This document shows positions 26,519 to 36,138 of a stretch of DNA of 37,708 nucleotides, piece after piece. Each line of letters opens with the position of its first letter. Position 1 is the first letter of the stretch. Source of the stretch: Schleiferiaceae bacterium (lineage in GTDB: Bacteria > Bacteroidota > Bacteroidia > Flavobacteriales > Schleiferiaceae); NCBI GenBank assembly GCA_022426185.1, contig JAKMEB010000142.1, forward strand, positions 1 to 37,708. Direction: 5' to 3'. The notes beneath the pieces were generated by a model. That model worked only from the letters and a program-made list of their open reading frames with translations. It searched no databases and was not told where the DNA came from. A program made the translations under genes and the position numbers.

Positions 26519-28417
26519 TTATTTTTCGAATGCAGCAACTCCACGGTCCAACCAATCGATGTAGGCTTCTACATCAAGATTGTACGCATTTTTCTCTACT
26601 AGAGGCTCTAAATTATCGTGGCCTAAGATCACATAGAGCGGTTGGCTTACTTCTTGGAAATTCACCTCCTGGAATTCGCTCCATTTATTTCCAATGTTTT
26701 TGATTTTACGACCGGTAATTTCGCTTGTATATTGCTCGTCTTCGGGCAAATCTGGACGGGCATCAACATATAAAGAAACCAATACAACGTTATCACGTAA
26801 GCGTTGATGAACACGATCATCAACCCATACGTTTTCTTCCATTTTACGGCAATTTACACAGCCCCATCCTGTGAAATCAATCATGATGGGTTTACCTACT
26901 TCTTTTGCATAAGCTAAACCGGCTTCGTAGTCGTTAAAACACGGAAGGCCGTTGGGACAATGTTCGCCTAATTCTGGCTGTACACTGACCTGTTCGCCAG
27001 ATACCACTGTTGTAATGTTTGGCTGTGCAAAAGCCCCTCCTCGTTGCTCAGCATAATGCTCTGGCGGCGGGAAACCGGCGATGAGTTTCACTGGAGCTCC
27101 AAAAATTCCTGGTAGCATGTAAAAGCCCATGATTAGGAAGGTCAACGCAATAAACAATCTACTCACACCAATGCTCTGCACGGGGCTGTCTAATGGCAAA
27201 CGGAAGGCACCGAGCAAATAGAGAGCTGTTGCGAATGCGATAGCTACCCAGATAGCAAGGAACAATTCTCGTTCCAGTAAATGCCACTGCATCACCATAT
27301 CTGCGGTAGATAAGAACTTCAAGGCAAAAGCCAATTCTAAAAACCCAAGGGTCACCTTCACTGTATTCAACCAACCTCCGGAAGAAGGCAGGGAATTTAA
27401 CCAGCCTGGGAAAGCTGCAAATAGAGTGAATGGAATAGCGAGCGCAAGCGCAAAACCAAACATTCCAACTGCAGGGCCTAGTAAGGATCCACCTGAGGCG
27501 GCTTTAACAAGCAGTGATCCAATGATTGGTCCTGTACAAGAGAAACTGACCAAGCTCAAGGTGAAAGCCATGAAGAAAATCCCAACCAATCCTCCTTTAT
27601 TTGAGGCATCATCAGCCTTATTCACCCAGCTCGAAGGCAAGGTGATTTCAAAAGCACCAAAGAAACTCGCTGCAAACACCACAAATAAGGCGAAAAACGC
27701 GAGGTTGAACCATGGGTTGGTTGCCATTTTATTTAAACTGTCGGCTCCAAAAAGCAGCGTAACTAACAGACCTAAGCCTACGTAGATGACGATTATACCC
27801 GTACCATAAATGGAGGCTTTAATAATGCCTTCCGACTTCGTCTTACTTTGTTTGGTAAAGAAGCTTACCGTAAGAGGAATCATTGGGAAAATACACGGCA
27901 TAATGAGCGCTGCAAAACCGCCCAGGAACCCAAGCCAGAAGGTAGTTCCCATTCCTTTCCATATCGATGGAACGGGCGCACCCGTAACTGTTGCTTTAAA
28001 ATCTTCATAGGTTGGCGGCAGACACATCTCATCGTTGCACACCATGAATTCAAGTTCCCCTGAGATTGCGAAATCTTCAACGTGGGGTTGAAGCTTAATG
28101 GTAAAGTCGGCCGATTCCGAGAAATAGGCCAAATCCATGTCAAAATTGGCATCAAATTCGACGTGCGCTTCCCCCTCTTCCCAGTTTCCTACTGCGGTAA
28201 ATGCAGAAGAACTGTCCAATACAAATGAGGTGGGGATGGGTCCACCGTCCTCAAGATGCTGGCTGTACAAATGCCACCCAGGCTCAATATCGGCATGAAC
28301 CGTGAGTAATGTAAATTCTTCCGTATGCGCTATGCTGGTCGACCAAGTCACGGCCTTTGGTTGTGCGGTCGCAACAACGGACAATAAGGTAATAACTGCG
28401 AATAAAAAACGCTTCAT
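26519..28417 (-). CDS. DsbD-like thiol:disulfide interchange protein
   Basis: Start MKRFLFAVITLLSVVATAQ at 28417; polytopic membrane domain; C-terminal thioredoxin GWGCVNCRKMEE. Confidence 0.92.
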   Translation of the reverse strand: MKRFLFAVITLLSVVATAQPKAVTWSTSIAHTEEFTLLTVHADIEPGWHLYSQHLEDGGPIPTSFVLDSSSAFTAVGNWEEGEAHVEFDANFDMDLAYFSESADFTIKLQPHVEDFAISGELEFMVCNDEMCLPPTYEDFKATVTGAPVPSIWKGMGTTFWLGFLGGFAALIMPCIFPMIPLTVSFFTKQSKTKSEGIIKASIYGTGIIVIYVGLGLLVTLLFGADSLNKMATNPWFNLAFFALFVVFAASFFGAFEITLPSSWVNKADDASNKGGLVGIFFMAFTLSLVSFSCTGPIIGSLLVKAASGGSLLGPAVGMFGFALALAIPFTLFAAFPGWLNSLPSSGGWLNTVKVTLGFLELAFALKFLSTADMVMQWHLLERELFLAIWVAIAFATALYLLGAFRLPLDSPVQSIGVSRLFIALTFLIMGFYMLPGIFGAPVKLIAGFPPPEHYAEQRGGAFAQPNITTVVSGEQVSVQPELGEHCPNGLPCFNDYEAGLAYAKEVGKPIMIDFTGWGCVNCRKMEENVWVDDRVHQRLRDNVVLVSLYVDARPDLPEDEQYTSEITGRKIKNIGNKWSEFQEVNFQEVSQPLYVILGHDNLEPLVEKNAYNLDVEAYIDWLDRGVAAFEK

Positions 28418-28427
28418 GTAATCTAGG

Positions 28428-29720
28428 TTATTTAAGGGTGACAAGATAGGCGAACTTATCCCCTTCACCAACTTTAGCCGATTCTGCAATGCGGTGACCT
28501 AAGACCCATATGATTGTCTCATTTTGAAGCACGACATAGGTCTGTTCTTTGCGGTGGCGTGGTAGTCTTAGATTATTTAAAAAATCGGACACTTTCTTAG
28601 AACCGTTCATGCCTAAGGGTCGAAAAACATCCCCAGGACGCCAGAGCCTCACGGTCCATGGAAAGTGCAGTGCACCTGCTCCCAGGTATTCATGATGCGC
28701 ATCAAAAACACAAGCATTCTTTGAAATCCTTTTGAGGTGTACCTGGACAGGAAGTTGATGGAGTGCTTCAATGCTATTAATGGTATAGACCTGTGTATCT
28801 TTTTTGTAGGACGGCACGAGATAAAACAATTCACGATCTTTTATCAGCGTTTTTGATCTGCCTCGAGTCATTTGACCGACTTCACCTCGCAATACATGAC
28901 CAATCTCTTCAAAGTTGAAACCCGCATCTATCTGTTGCGCTAGTTTGTACAACAAATTCTGGCCGACTTCAGTATCGACCCACGGTCCTATTTTCACGTG
29001 CACCTCTTCACCTGCGGTAGTCGTCCATTCCTTTTTCCACCGCTCCATAAATCCTAATAACAGCTCCCGATCGCGTTCAAGATTTTCAATGGTTTTTTTT
29101 AATCCGCCCATCCAGCGCGGCTCTACCTGATCCAAAACCGGGGCGAGTTGGTTCCGAAACTTATTTCGGGTGTATTTCAAGGATTGATTTGAAGCATCTT
29201 CACGCCAGGGCAGTTCGTGCGTTTTGGCATAGTCGAGAATGTCGGCTTTATCCATGTGTGCCAACGGGCGTAGAATTTCCGCTGTATTCATACCTGTGAT
29301 CCCAACCAAGCCAGAACCGCGCAGCGCGTTCATCAAAAACGTTTCTCTTCGATCATCCATATGATGTGCAGTGAACACGTATTTGGCGCCTAATGCTTCA
29401 GCGCGCTCTCTAAACCAATGGTACCTAATTTTTCGGGCCCAATTCTGTACATTTTCACCAGATCGTGTTGTTGGATCTACCCGTAATATTTCAATTTCAA
29501 ATCGATATTCTTCGGCATACCAACGGCACCAGAGGGCATCCTCATCCGATTCTGCGCGCAGACCGTAATTCACGTGCAATAAGTAAGGGCGGATGTTGTA
29601 GCGATCCAATAGGAATTGGCTCAGCACTACAGAATCTACCCCGCCACTAAATCCTAAAACTGCTTTAGTTCCAGGGCGTAACTCTAACATGGTGAATGGT
29701 GCTTTGCGTACATAGTTCAA
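28428..29720 (-). CDS. tilS: tRNA(Ile)-lysidine synthase
   Basis: LGFSGGVDSVVLSQFL PP-loop, FTAHHMDDRRETFLMNALRGSG; alternative start MLELRPG at 29690. Confidence 0.95.
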   Translation of the reverse strand: MNYVRKAPFTMLELRPGTKAVLGFSGGVDSVVLSQFLLDRYNIRPYLLHVNYGLRAESDEDALWCRWYAEEYRFEIEILRVDPTTRSGENVQNWARKIRYHWFRERAEALGAKYVFTAHHMDDRRETFLMNALRGSGLVGITGMNTAEILRPLAHMDKADILDYAKTHELPWREDASNQSLKYTRNKFRNQLAPVLDQVEPRWMGGLKKTIENLERDRELLLGFMERWKKEWTTTAGEEVHVKIGPWVDTEVGQNLLYKLAQQIDAGFNFEEIGHVLRGEVGQMTRGRSKTLIKDRELFYLVPSYKKDTQVYTINSIEALHQLPVQVHLKRISKNACVFDAHHEYLGAGALHFPWTVRLWRPGDVFRPLGMNGSKKVSDFLNNLRLPRHRKEQTYVVLQNETIIWVLGHRIAESAKVGEGDKFAYLVTLK

Positions 29721-29728
29721 AATTACAA

Positions 29729-30991
29729 CTAATGCAACGAATCCGGGTCGGCAGCACTTTGAAGAAGTGATTCTGCCTTAAGTAAACATTCATCATATTC
29801 AAGCTCAGGAACACTTAATACGGTTATAGCGCCACCAACATGAGCGGAAGCGACCCCCTTCTTAGCATCAATTGCAATACTTCGGATCACAACATTAAAA
29901 TCGAAATCACCATTGGGCATCACATAGCCCAGTGCTCCACTATAAATCCCACGCTCTGTTTTTTCATACCGCTCAGCCAATTCCATGGCACTAATCTTAG
30001 GTGCACCCGTCATAGAACCCATGGGAAATGTTGCTTTAACAATATCCCAATTTGACGTATGAGGTCGAACCTTACAGGAGACCGTCGAGATCATTTGATT
30101 CACGTTTTTAAAAGGGTAGACGCCAAAAAGTTCTTCCACCTGCACGCTTCCCTTGGCGGCCACACGGCTTAGATCATTACGAACGAGATCCACAATCATC
30201 ACATTTTCGGCACGCTCTTTTTCATCAGCAACAAGCAGACGTTCTTGTAGGTGATTATTTTTCTCCAATTTACGGTTGGTTCCTTTGATTGGTTGCGACC
30301 ACAATTGGTCTCCTTTCTTAAGAAGGTAACGTTCTGGAGAGGTACAGAGCAGTTCCAATTGGTCCATTTTCACAAAAGCGCTGAAAGGTGCCTTTGTTGC
30401 CTGCGCCATTTGCCGAAACAATTGTGCGCTGTCCAGCGCTGCGAATTCCGCCGTGAATGCGGTACAATAATTTACCTCGTAAATATCTCCGCGCTGAATG
30501 TGTTGTTGTAAGCTGCGTACGGCTTTAAGATAGGATTCGCGAGATTCTATAGGTTGAAAATCCAGCGATGTGTTTCCGGTTTCTTGTACGATTACCGGTT
30601 CTAAAACCACATCTAAAACCGCCTTAGGTTCATCCGCATGCACCGTTAAATTCCCAAGTTTATCTAAAGTTCCCACGACTTCCGGCTCGAAAAATTGTGC
30701 TTGTGGCCAATCCCCTATTGCTGGATTACCTTTTGAAAGTCGCTCAAACTCATGGCGCAATTCATAGCCTAAAAAGCCAAAGCGCCAACCGTTTTCTAAT
30801 GCACCATTTTTTAGGGCATCGGTATCATACACTGCTTTCGCACCCCATGCAAATAACAGTTCATAGTCGCCCCATTTACTCGCATATCCTTGCGAGGTGT
30901 AGAGTGCAAAAAAAGATCGACTGCTGGATAACTCCAACAGCCGATTTTCTAAAAGAATCGGATCGACATTATGAGCCGATGCGGTTTTCAT
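29729..30991 (-). CDS. Chorismate-binding enzyme, aminodeoxychorismate synthase component I-like
   Basis: ORF 420 aa; PIKGTNRK, RAENVMIVDLVRNDLSRVA, FPMGSMTGAPKISAMELAERYE. Confidence 0.9.
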   Translation of the reverse strand: MKTASAHNVDPILLENRLLELSSSRSFFALYTSQGYASKWGDYELLFAWGAKAVYDTDALKNGALENGWRFGFLGYELRHEFERLSKGNPAIGDWPQAQFFEPEVVGTLDKLGNLTVHADEPKAVLDVVLEPVIVQETGNTSLDFQPIESRESYLKAVRSLQQHIQRGDIYEVNYCTAFTAEFAALDSAQLFRQMAQATKAPFSAFVKMDQLELLCTSPERYLLKKGDQLWSQPIKGTNRKLEKNNHLQERLLVADEKERAENVMIVDLVRNDLSRVAAKGSVQVEELFGVYPFKNVNQMISTVSCKVRPHTSNWDIVKATFPMGSMTGAPKISAMELAERYEKTERGIYSGALGYVMPNGDFDFNVVIRSIAIDAKKGVASAHVGGAITVLSVPELEYDECLLKAESLLQSAADPDSLH

Positions 30992-32388
30992 TAACTGTGA
31001 ATAGCACGATTAGCTGTTGCCGCTAATGCTGCTTCTTTCAACCCTTCTGCATACGTTGGGTGACCGTGACAAATGCGTGTGATGTCTTCAGCAGAGGCGC
31101 GGAATTCCATTGCTGTGACTGCTTCCATGATAATATCTGCAGCCCGGGCAGCAACAATATGTACTCCCAACACTTCATCCGTAGCTTGATCTGCCAATAC
31201 TTTAACTACTCCATCGATGTCCCCAGAAGCACGAGAACGGCCTAAAGCTCGCATGGGGAAAGAACCGCTTTTGTAAGCGACTCCAGCTTCTTTCAATTCC
31301 TCTTCCGTTTTTCCTACTGCAGCCACTTCTGGCCACGTGTAAACAATACCTGGAATGAGATTATAGTTGATGTGCGGTTTCTCTCCTGCGATTGACTCCG
31401 CTACGAATACTCCTTCTTCTTCCGCTTTATGAGCCAACATCGCTCCACGAACGACATCGCCAATGGCGTAAATGTTTGGTACTGCAGTCTGTAAGTGATC
31501 GTTCACAGCGATGCGTCCACGCTCATCCGTTTCAATACCGACGTTTTCAAGACCCAATTTAGCCGTGTATGCACCGCGACCTACAGCAACCAAACAATAA
31601 TCGCCTTCAAAGGTCACTTCTTCGCCTTTCTTGTTTGTGGCAGTAACAGTGACTACATCGCCATCGCGCGTTACATTGCTCACCTTTGTGGATAAGCTGA
31701 ATTTCATGCCGATTTTTTTCAAACTCCGCATCAACTCTTTACCCATGGCGCTGTCCATAGTAGGAATGATACTTTTTGCATATTCAACTACCGTTACCTC
31801 AGCACCGAGGCGTTTGTATACTGAGCCTAATTCCAATCCAATGACACCACCGCCAATAACGATCATGTGCTTTGGAATTTCTTTCAAACTCAGTGCTTCA
31901 GTTGAAGAAATAATGCGCTCTTTGTCAAATTTAGCGAATGGCAATTCAATAGGTTTCGACCCAGTAGCTAAAATGATGTGCTTGGCACTCACCTCAGTGG
32001 TTTCATCTCCAGCGACTACTACGGTATTTTTGTCTTTCAAAGACCCAAATCCTCGCAGTACATCGATATTATTTTTATTCATTAAATAATCGATACCGTC
32101 ACAGGTCGTACTAACAACACCCGCTTTTCGTTCGATCATTTTCGCAAAGTCAACTTTAGGCGGATCAATTTGAATTCCGTGCGACTCAAAAGAATGCACT
32201 GCCGCATGGAAATGCTCCGAAGAATCAAGCAACGCTTTTGATGGAATACATCCTACGTTGAGACATGTACCACCGAGCGTTGCGTACTTTTCAACTAGTG
32301 CAGTTTTCATACCCAATTGGGCGCAGCGGATTGCACTTACATATCCTCCAGGTCCAGAACCTATTACAACTACGTCGTAAGAACTCAT
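30991..32388 (-). CDS. lpdA: Dihydrolipoyl dehydrogenase
   Basis: ORF 465 aa; GSGPGGYVSAIRCAQLG, GGTCLNVGCIPSKALL, YAIGDVVRGAMLAHKAEEEG, HGHPTYAEGLKEAA. Confidence 0.97.
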   Translation of the reverse strand: MSSYDVVVIGSGPGGYVSAIRCAQLGMKTALVEKYATLGGTCLNVGCIPSKALLDSSEHFHAAVHSFESHGIQIDPPKVDFAKMIERKAGVVSTTCDGIDYLMNKNNIDVLRGFGSLKDKNTVVVAGDETTEVSAKHIILATGSKPIELPFAKFDKERIISSTEALSLKEIPKHMIVIGGGVIGLELGSVYKRLGAEVTVVEYAKSIIPTMDSAMGKELMRSLKKIGMKFSLSTKVSNVTRDGDVVTVTATNKKGEEVTFEGDYCLVAVGRGAYTAKLGLENVGIETDERGRIAVNDHLQTAVPNIYAIGDVVRGAMLAHKAEEEGVFVAESIAGEKPHINYNLIPGIVYTWPEVAAVGKTEEELKEAGVAYKSGSFPMRALGRSRASGDIDGVVKVLADQATDEVLGVHIVAARAADIIMEAVTAMEFRASAEDITRICHGHPTYAEGLKEAALAATANRAIHS

Positions 32389-32410
32389 TGATTTGTTTTT
32401 TTAAGATGAA

Positions 32411-32418
32411 CAAAGTTA
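32411..32418 (-). promoter_or_regulatory. -7 element candidate for lpdA
   Basis: Minus strand TAACTTTG (TAnnTTTG), 23 bp before start; -33 not obvious. Confidence 0.4.
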
Positions 32419-32432
32419 CACACGAGGATTGC

Positions 32433-33998
32433 TTAGCGCGGTTTTAATCGGAAAAATCTGCTAAAAAGTATGACCACGGCCAATATACCGAAGAGCACCA
32501 CAGCGAACTTTCCAATCCAATTTCCTGTTCGGACATACCAAGTCTTACGCTCAAAAAGGGGTACGTCGGTTACAATAACACCTTCAGCATCCCAATCCAA
32601 CCTATCCAGTACGCGGCCCTTTGCATCAATAACGCTCGAAATTCCTGTATTGGCACTGCGAACCACATATTTGCCCTGTTCAATGGCACGCAAACCTGAA
32701 AACCTGAGGTGCTGGACGTGGCCAGCAGTATTCCCCCACCAGCCGTCGTTGGTAATGACCGCAATTAAATTGGCACCTGTTCGAGCATATTCGGTAGCAT
32801 AATCTGAAAATTCATTTTCCCAACAGATCACGGGAGCAAGTTTGAGACCACTTTTCTTATCCTCAAACACCTTACGTTGTTGAGAGACACCTAAAGTGCC
32901 AGAAGTTCCGCCCAATTCAAGAGCCCAATCACCCAAATAGGGCTTAAGTAACTGAACAAAAGGCATGGTCTCACCGCCGACCACTAGTTTTCCTTTGTGA
33001 TACAGCTGTGTTTCGGCAGTACGGGTTCGGAATAATGCAGTGTTGTACAGTGTGTAGTATTGATCACCATAAGGGCGGTTAAAAACGTCCGGTGAGGATT
33101 GAAAGTCATAAGTAGTTGCTCCAAAAATGGCAGTCCTGGAATACCGATCTAACAATCCATGAAGGAGACGATCGTTCGGCCGATTTCCATAGCTGCTTTC
33201 CTCGCGCGCTTCTGGCAAGAACGTTTCTGGCAACACTATTAAATCTACCTTCTGTTGGCCCAGATGGGTTTGGAGTAATCTATCCACCTTTTGAATTTGT
33301 ACCGATTCTGGTACCTCCCATTTCTCTGTGTAGGCATCGATATTGGGTTGAACGACCGCAACGCGAATTTGCTTTGCCTCTTTATTAGCAGGAATATACC
33401 AAAGCACTAGGCTCAAGAATGCAGGGGTGATAAATAGCCAAAGGGCTCTTTTCGAAGTTGTTCCGCGCATGTGGAGCGTGTAGGCGACTAAAAGGACCCA
33501 TAACGTTCCGCCAGAAGTACCTAAAAACTGGTACCATTGCACGAGGTAGGGCATGCCATTAAATGTGTTTCCCAGATGCAACCACGGAAAGGCAAGCCCC
33601 CAATACTCATGCAATTGTTCGAAGGAAATCCAACATGCGAGAAGCGGTAAAACATGCAACCAACGTCGAGTTCTAAATTTTGGAAAGCGCCACAACAGTT
33701 CTTCAGCACGCACACTGAACCACAATGCAAATGCCATTAAAGCACCATTGACACCTACAGTGGCAACAACACCTAAAGGATGGGCGTTCGCAATCCAGTA
33801 GGTAGTAGTCGCATTCCACAATGCCGTCACTAAATACAACCGCCAAAACCTTGGTCCCGAGCGCTTTGAAACATCTAACAACAATACAAAAGCGGGAATA
33901 ATCAATACCCCGAGATGCGGAAAAGTCCATGCCAAAGTCAATAAGACTAGGGCTAGGGTCATTACTAATGCGATGGGTGTGTTTTTCACTGAAGACAT
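32433..33998 (-). CDS. lnt: Apolipoprotein N-acyltransferase
   Basis: ORF 521 aa; polytopic N-terminus; nitrilase domain: LIVLPETFLPE, YHKGKLVVGGETMPF, VICWENEFSD, ITNDGWWG. Confidence 0.92.
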   Translation of the reverse strand: MSSVKNTPIALVMTLALVLLTLAWTFPHLGVLIIPAFVLLLDVSKRSGPRFWRLYLVTALWNATTTYWIANAHPLGVVATVGVNGALMAFALWFSVRAEELLWRFPKFRTRRWLHVLPLLACWISFEQLHEYWGLAFPWLHLGNTFNGMPYLVQWYQFLGTSGGTLWVLLVAYTLHMRGTTSKRALWLFITPAFLSLVLWYIPANKEAKQIRVAVVQPNIDAYTEKWEVPESVQIQKVDRLLQTHLGQQKVDLIVLPETFLPEAREESSYGNRPNDRLLHGLLDRYSRTAIFGATTYDFQSSPDVFNRPYGDQYYTLYNTALFRTRTAETQLYHKGKLVVGGETMPFVQLLKPYLGDWALELGGTSGTLGVSQQRKVFEDKKSGLKLAPVICWENEFSDYATEYARTGANLIAVITNDGWWGNTAGHVQHLRFSGLRAIEQGKYVVRSANTGISSVIDAKGRVLDRLDWDAEGVIVTDVPLFERKTWYVRTGNWIGKFAVVLFGILAVVILFSRFFRLKPR

Positions 33999-34027
33999 AG
34001 CGGCAAATTAATGCATCTTTGCACTGC

Positions 34028-34744
34028 ATGAAACACATTCCGAATCTTTTAACACTAGCGAATGCCATCTGCGGAATGATGGCCATTTATTTTATCGTCA
34101 ATTCGAGCTCAACAGGACTCGTAATTGCCTTGCTGGCAGCTGCGACTTTTGATGCTTTGGACGGCTGGGCTGCACGCAAAATTGGCACCTCCTCAGAATT
34201 AGGAAAACAGTTAGACTCCTTAGCAGATGCCATTTCCTTTGGAGCGGTATCCGGGTTTATTTGGAGTTCGATTTTAGCAGATTACGCACATATGCCCCAA
34301 CCGTGGGCTATGCTCATTGGCGCCATGGTCACTGCATCAAGCGTATATCGTCTAGGCGTGTTCAACCTAAAAACGGATGGTGCTAAAGATTTTACAGGAA
34401 TGCCTACTCCTGCTAATGCTCTATTTGCATTAGGACTGTGGAGTTGGATGGGACGTTGGGAAAATTGGGAATGGATCATGTCTTTTGAAGGCACTACCCT
34501 ATTGCTGTGGCACCTCGCATTAGTTGCTTTGGCTTTGTACACCGTTTTTTGGCAAAATGCAACATTCAAAGTGATGAGCCTCAAAGGAGGTGGGACGCGA
34601 CGCCGTAAGATGGGACAATATATTCTTGTTGGAATGTTCGTAATAATGATTCCATTTTTTGGCGCTTTGACCTTATCAATTATCGTATTTTTGTTGCCAA
34701 TAATTAGTGCGTTCTCATTAAAGAACAGCGCGCAACACCATTAA
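34028..34744 (+). CDS. pssA: CDP-diacylglycerol--serine O-phosphatidyltransferase
   Basis: Start MKHIPNLLTLANAICGM at 34028; CDP-alcohol phosphatidyltransferase motif DALDGWAARKIGTSSELGKQLDSLAD. Confidence 0.94.
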   Translation: MKHIPNLLTLANAICGMMAIYFIVNSSSTGLVIALLAAATFDALDGWAARKIGTSSELGKQLDSLADAISFGAVSGFIWSSILADYAHMPQPWAMLIGAMVTASSVYRLGVFNLKTDGAKDFTGMPTPANALFALGLWSWMGRWENWEWIMSFEGTTLLLWHLALVALALYTVFWQNATFKVMSLKGGGTRRRKMGQYILVGMFVIMIPFFGALTLSIIVFLLPIISAFSLKNSAQHH

Positions 34745-34754
34745 ACAAACACAA

Positions 34755-35006
34755 ATGAAATTCACTGCTGAAATCAATGTCATGCCTCAAAAGGCGCTCT
34801 TAGATCCTCAAGGAAAAACGGTAAGTGCTAATCTGAAAAACATTGGCCTTGATGCTTTAACTAACGTACGCATTGGCAAACACTTCACTTTGGATATTGA
34901 AGCGAACGACCAGACTTCAGCAGAAGCATTGGTTAAAGAAGCCTGTGAAAAGTTATTAATTAACCCTGTAATGGAGGCCTTCGAATTCGAAGTCAAAGGC
35001 GCTTAA
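34755..35006 (+). CDS. purS: Phosphoribosylformylglycinamidine synthase subunit PurS
   Basis: ORF 83 aa; VMPQKALLDPQGKTVSANLKNIGLDALTNVRIGKHFTLDIE ... KLLINPVMEAFEFEV. Confidence 0.93.
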   Translation: MKFTAEINVMPQKALLDPQGKTVSANLKNIGLDALTNVRIGKHFTLDIEANDQTSAEALVKEACEKLLINPVMEAFEFEVKGA

Positions 35007-35036
35007 TTTGAGGGGCACCTTAGTGCGTTTATACCA

Positions 35037-35675
35037 ATGAATTTTACTGCACACCTGCACCTCAGCCCAGATCATGCTGAAGTGCGGGTGTTCAACTTTT
35101 CAGGCGATGGCTTTAAAGGCAGGGCATGGCGCGCTAACGCTTCTCCTGCACAGCGTTTGGGTATTGATCTCCACCGTTTTATCGACGACTACACCGACCA
35201 GCATCCCTTGACAAAGGCGGCAAAAAAGCATATTCGGCCTTTCACGGGAAAATATTCAGCCGTGGCTTTGGATCTTTTGGGCGATTATTTCCTGCAGCGC
35301 AATTGGGAACATTTTGGTCCGATGCAACCTTTCTCGGGGCACCAAACCCTCGAGGCTTTCATTTTGTCTGCTGAATCGGATATTTCAAAACATATTGCAT
35401 TACTCAAAGGTCGCGCGGCAGCAATGGCGCCTCACCTGCTCGAGCATCATTGGCTGTTTAGCTACATTGAAATAGAGGGTTTGCTAAGTGCGGCACGCGG
35501 TATTGCACACCGACACCCTGGAGGCGCGCCCTTAGTGGTTTTTTTCGAGGGACCCGTGCACGACTGTTTAGCAGAATTGGAGCAGTGGTTCTTTACCCTC
35601 TATCCTATGCTGATGAGCGCCAGTCAAGACTTTGTTCACAAGCACGGCGATTGGGAAGAACTTTCAAAAGCTTAG
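35037..35675 (+). CDS. Acyl carrier protein phosphodiesterase-like (AcpH family)
   Basis: ORF 212 aa; MNFTAHLHLS, GIDLHRFIDDYTDQHPLTKAAKKHIRP, LLGDYFLQRNWEHF. Confidence 0.85.
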   Translation: MNFTAHLHLSPDHAEVRVFNFSGDGFKGRAWRANASPAQRLGIDLHRFIDDYTDQHPLTKAAKKHIRPFTGKYSAVALDLLGDYFLQRNWEHFGPMQPFSGHQTLEAFILSAESDISKHIALLKGRAAAMAPHLLEHHWLFSYIEIEGLLSAARGIAHRHPGGAPLVVFFEGPVHDCLAELEQWFFTLYPMLMSASQDFVHKHGDWEELSKA

Positions 35676-35677
35676 AA

Positions 35678-35707
35678 TTGGTGTAATGTATGCCTATCGT
35701 ATCTTTG
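35678..35707 (+). promoter_or_regulatory. Candidate Bacteroidota-type promoter for queD
   Basis: TTG - 19 nt - TATCTTTG; ATG 18 bp downstream. Confidence 0.65.
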
Positions 35708-35724
35708 ACTAAACTTTATCAAGC

Positions 35725-36138
35725 ATGATTTACATCAAGCGAAAAGAACATTTTTGTGCAGCGCACAAACTTTGGAACAACAAATGGGATGCAGCGACCA
35801 ACAAGCGCATTTTCGGAAAATGTTCTAATGAGAACTACCACGGCCACAACTTCGAACTTGAAGTTACCGTTCGCGGAGAAATCAATCCGGATACCGGCTT
35901 TGTGATGAACCTATTTGATCTGAAACAGATCGTTCGTGAACATGTCATAGATATAGTGGATCACAAAAATCTAAATTTGGATATCGACTTCATGGCAGGT
36001 AAGCAACCCACCGCAGAAATCATTGCTTACGAATTTTGGCAAATATTAGCACCGAAGGTCGCTGAATATGGAGCAGAATTGCATAAAGTTCAATTAGCCG
36101 AAACACATAATAACATTATAGAATACTACGGAGAATGA
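35725..36138 (+). CDS. queD: 6-carboxytetrahydropterin synthase family protein
   Basis: ORF 137 aa; FCAAHKL, CSNENYHGHNFELEVTV, DIVDHKNLN, PTAEIIAYEFW. Confidence 0.92.
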   Translation: MIYIKRKEHFCAAHKLWNNKWDAATNKRIFGKCSNENYHGHNFELEVTVRGEINPDTGFVMNLFDLKQIVREHVIDIVDHKNLNLDIDFMAGKQPTAEIIAYEFWQILAPKVAEYGAELHKVQLAETHNNIIEYYGE

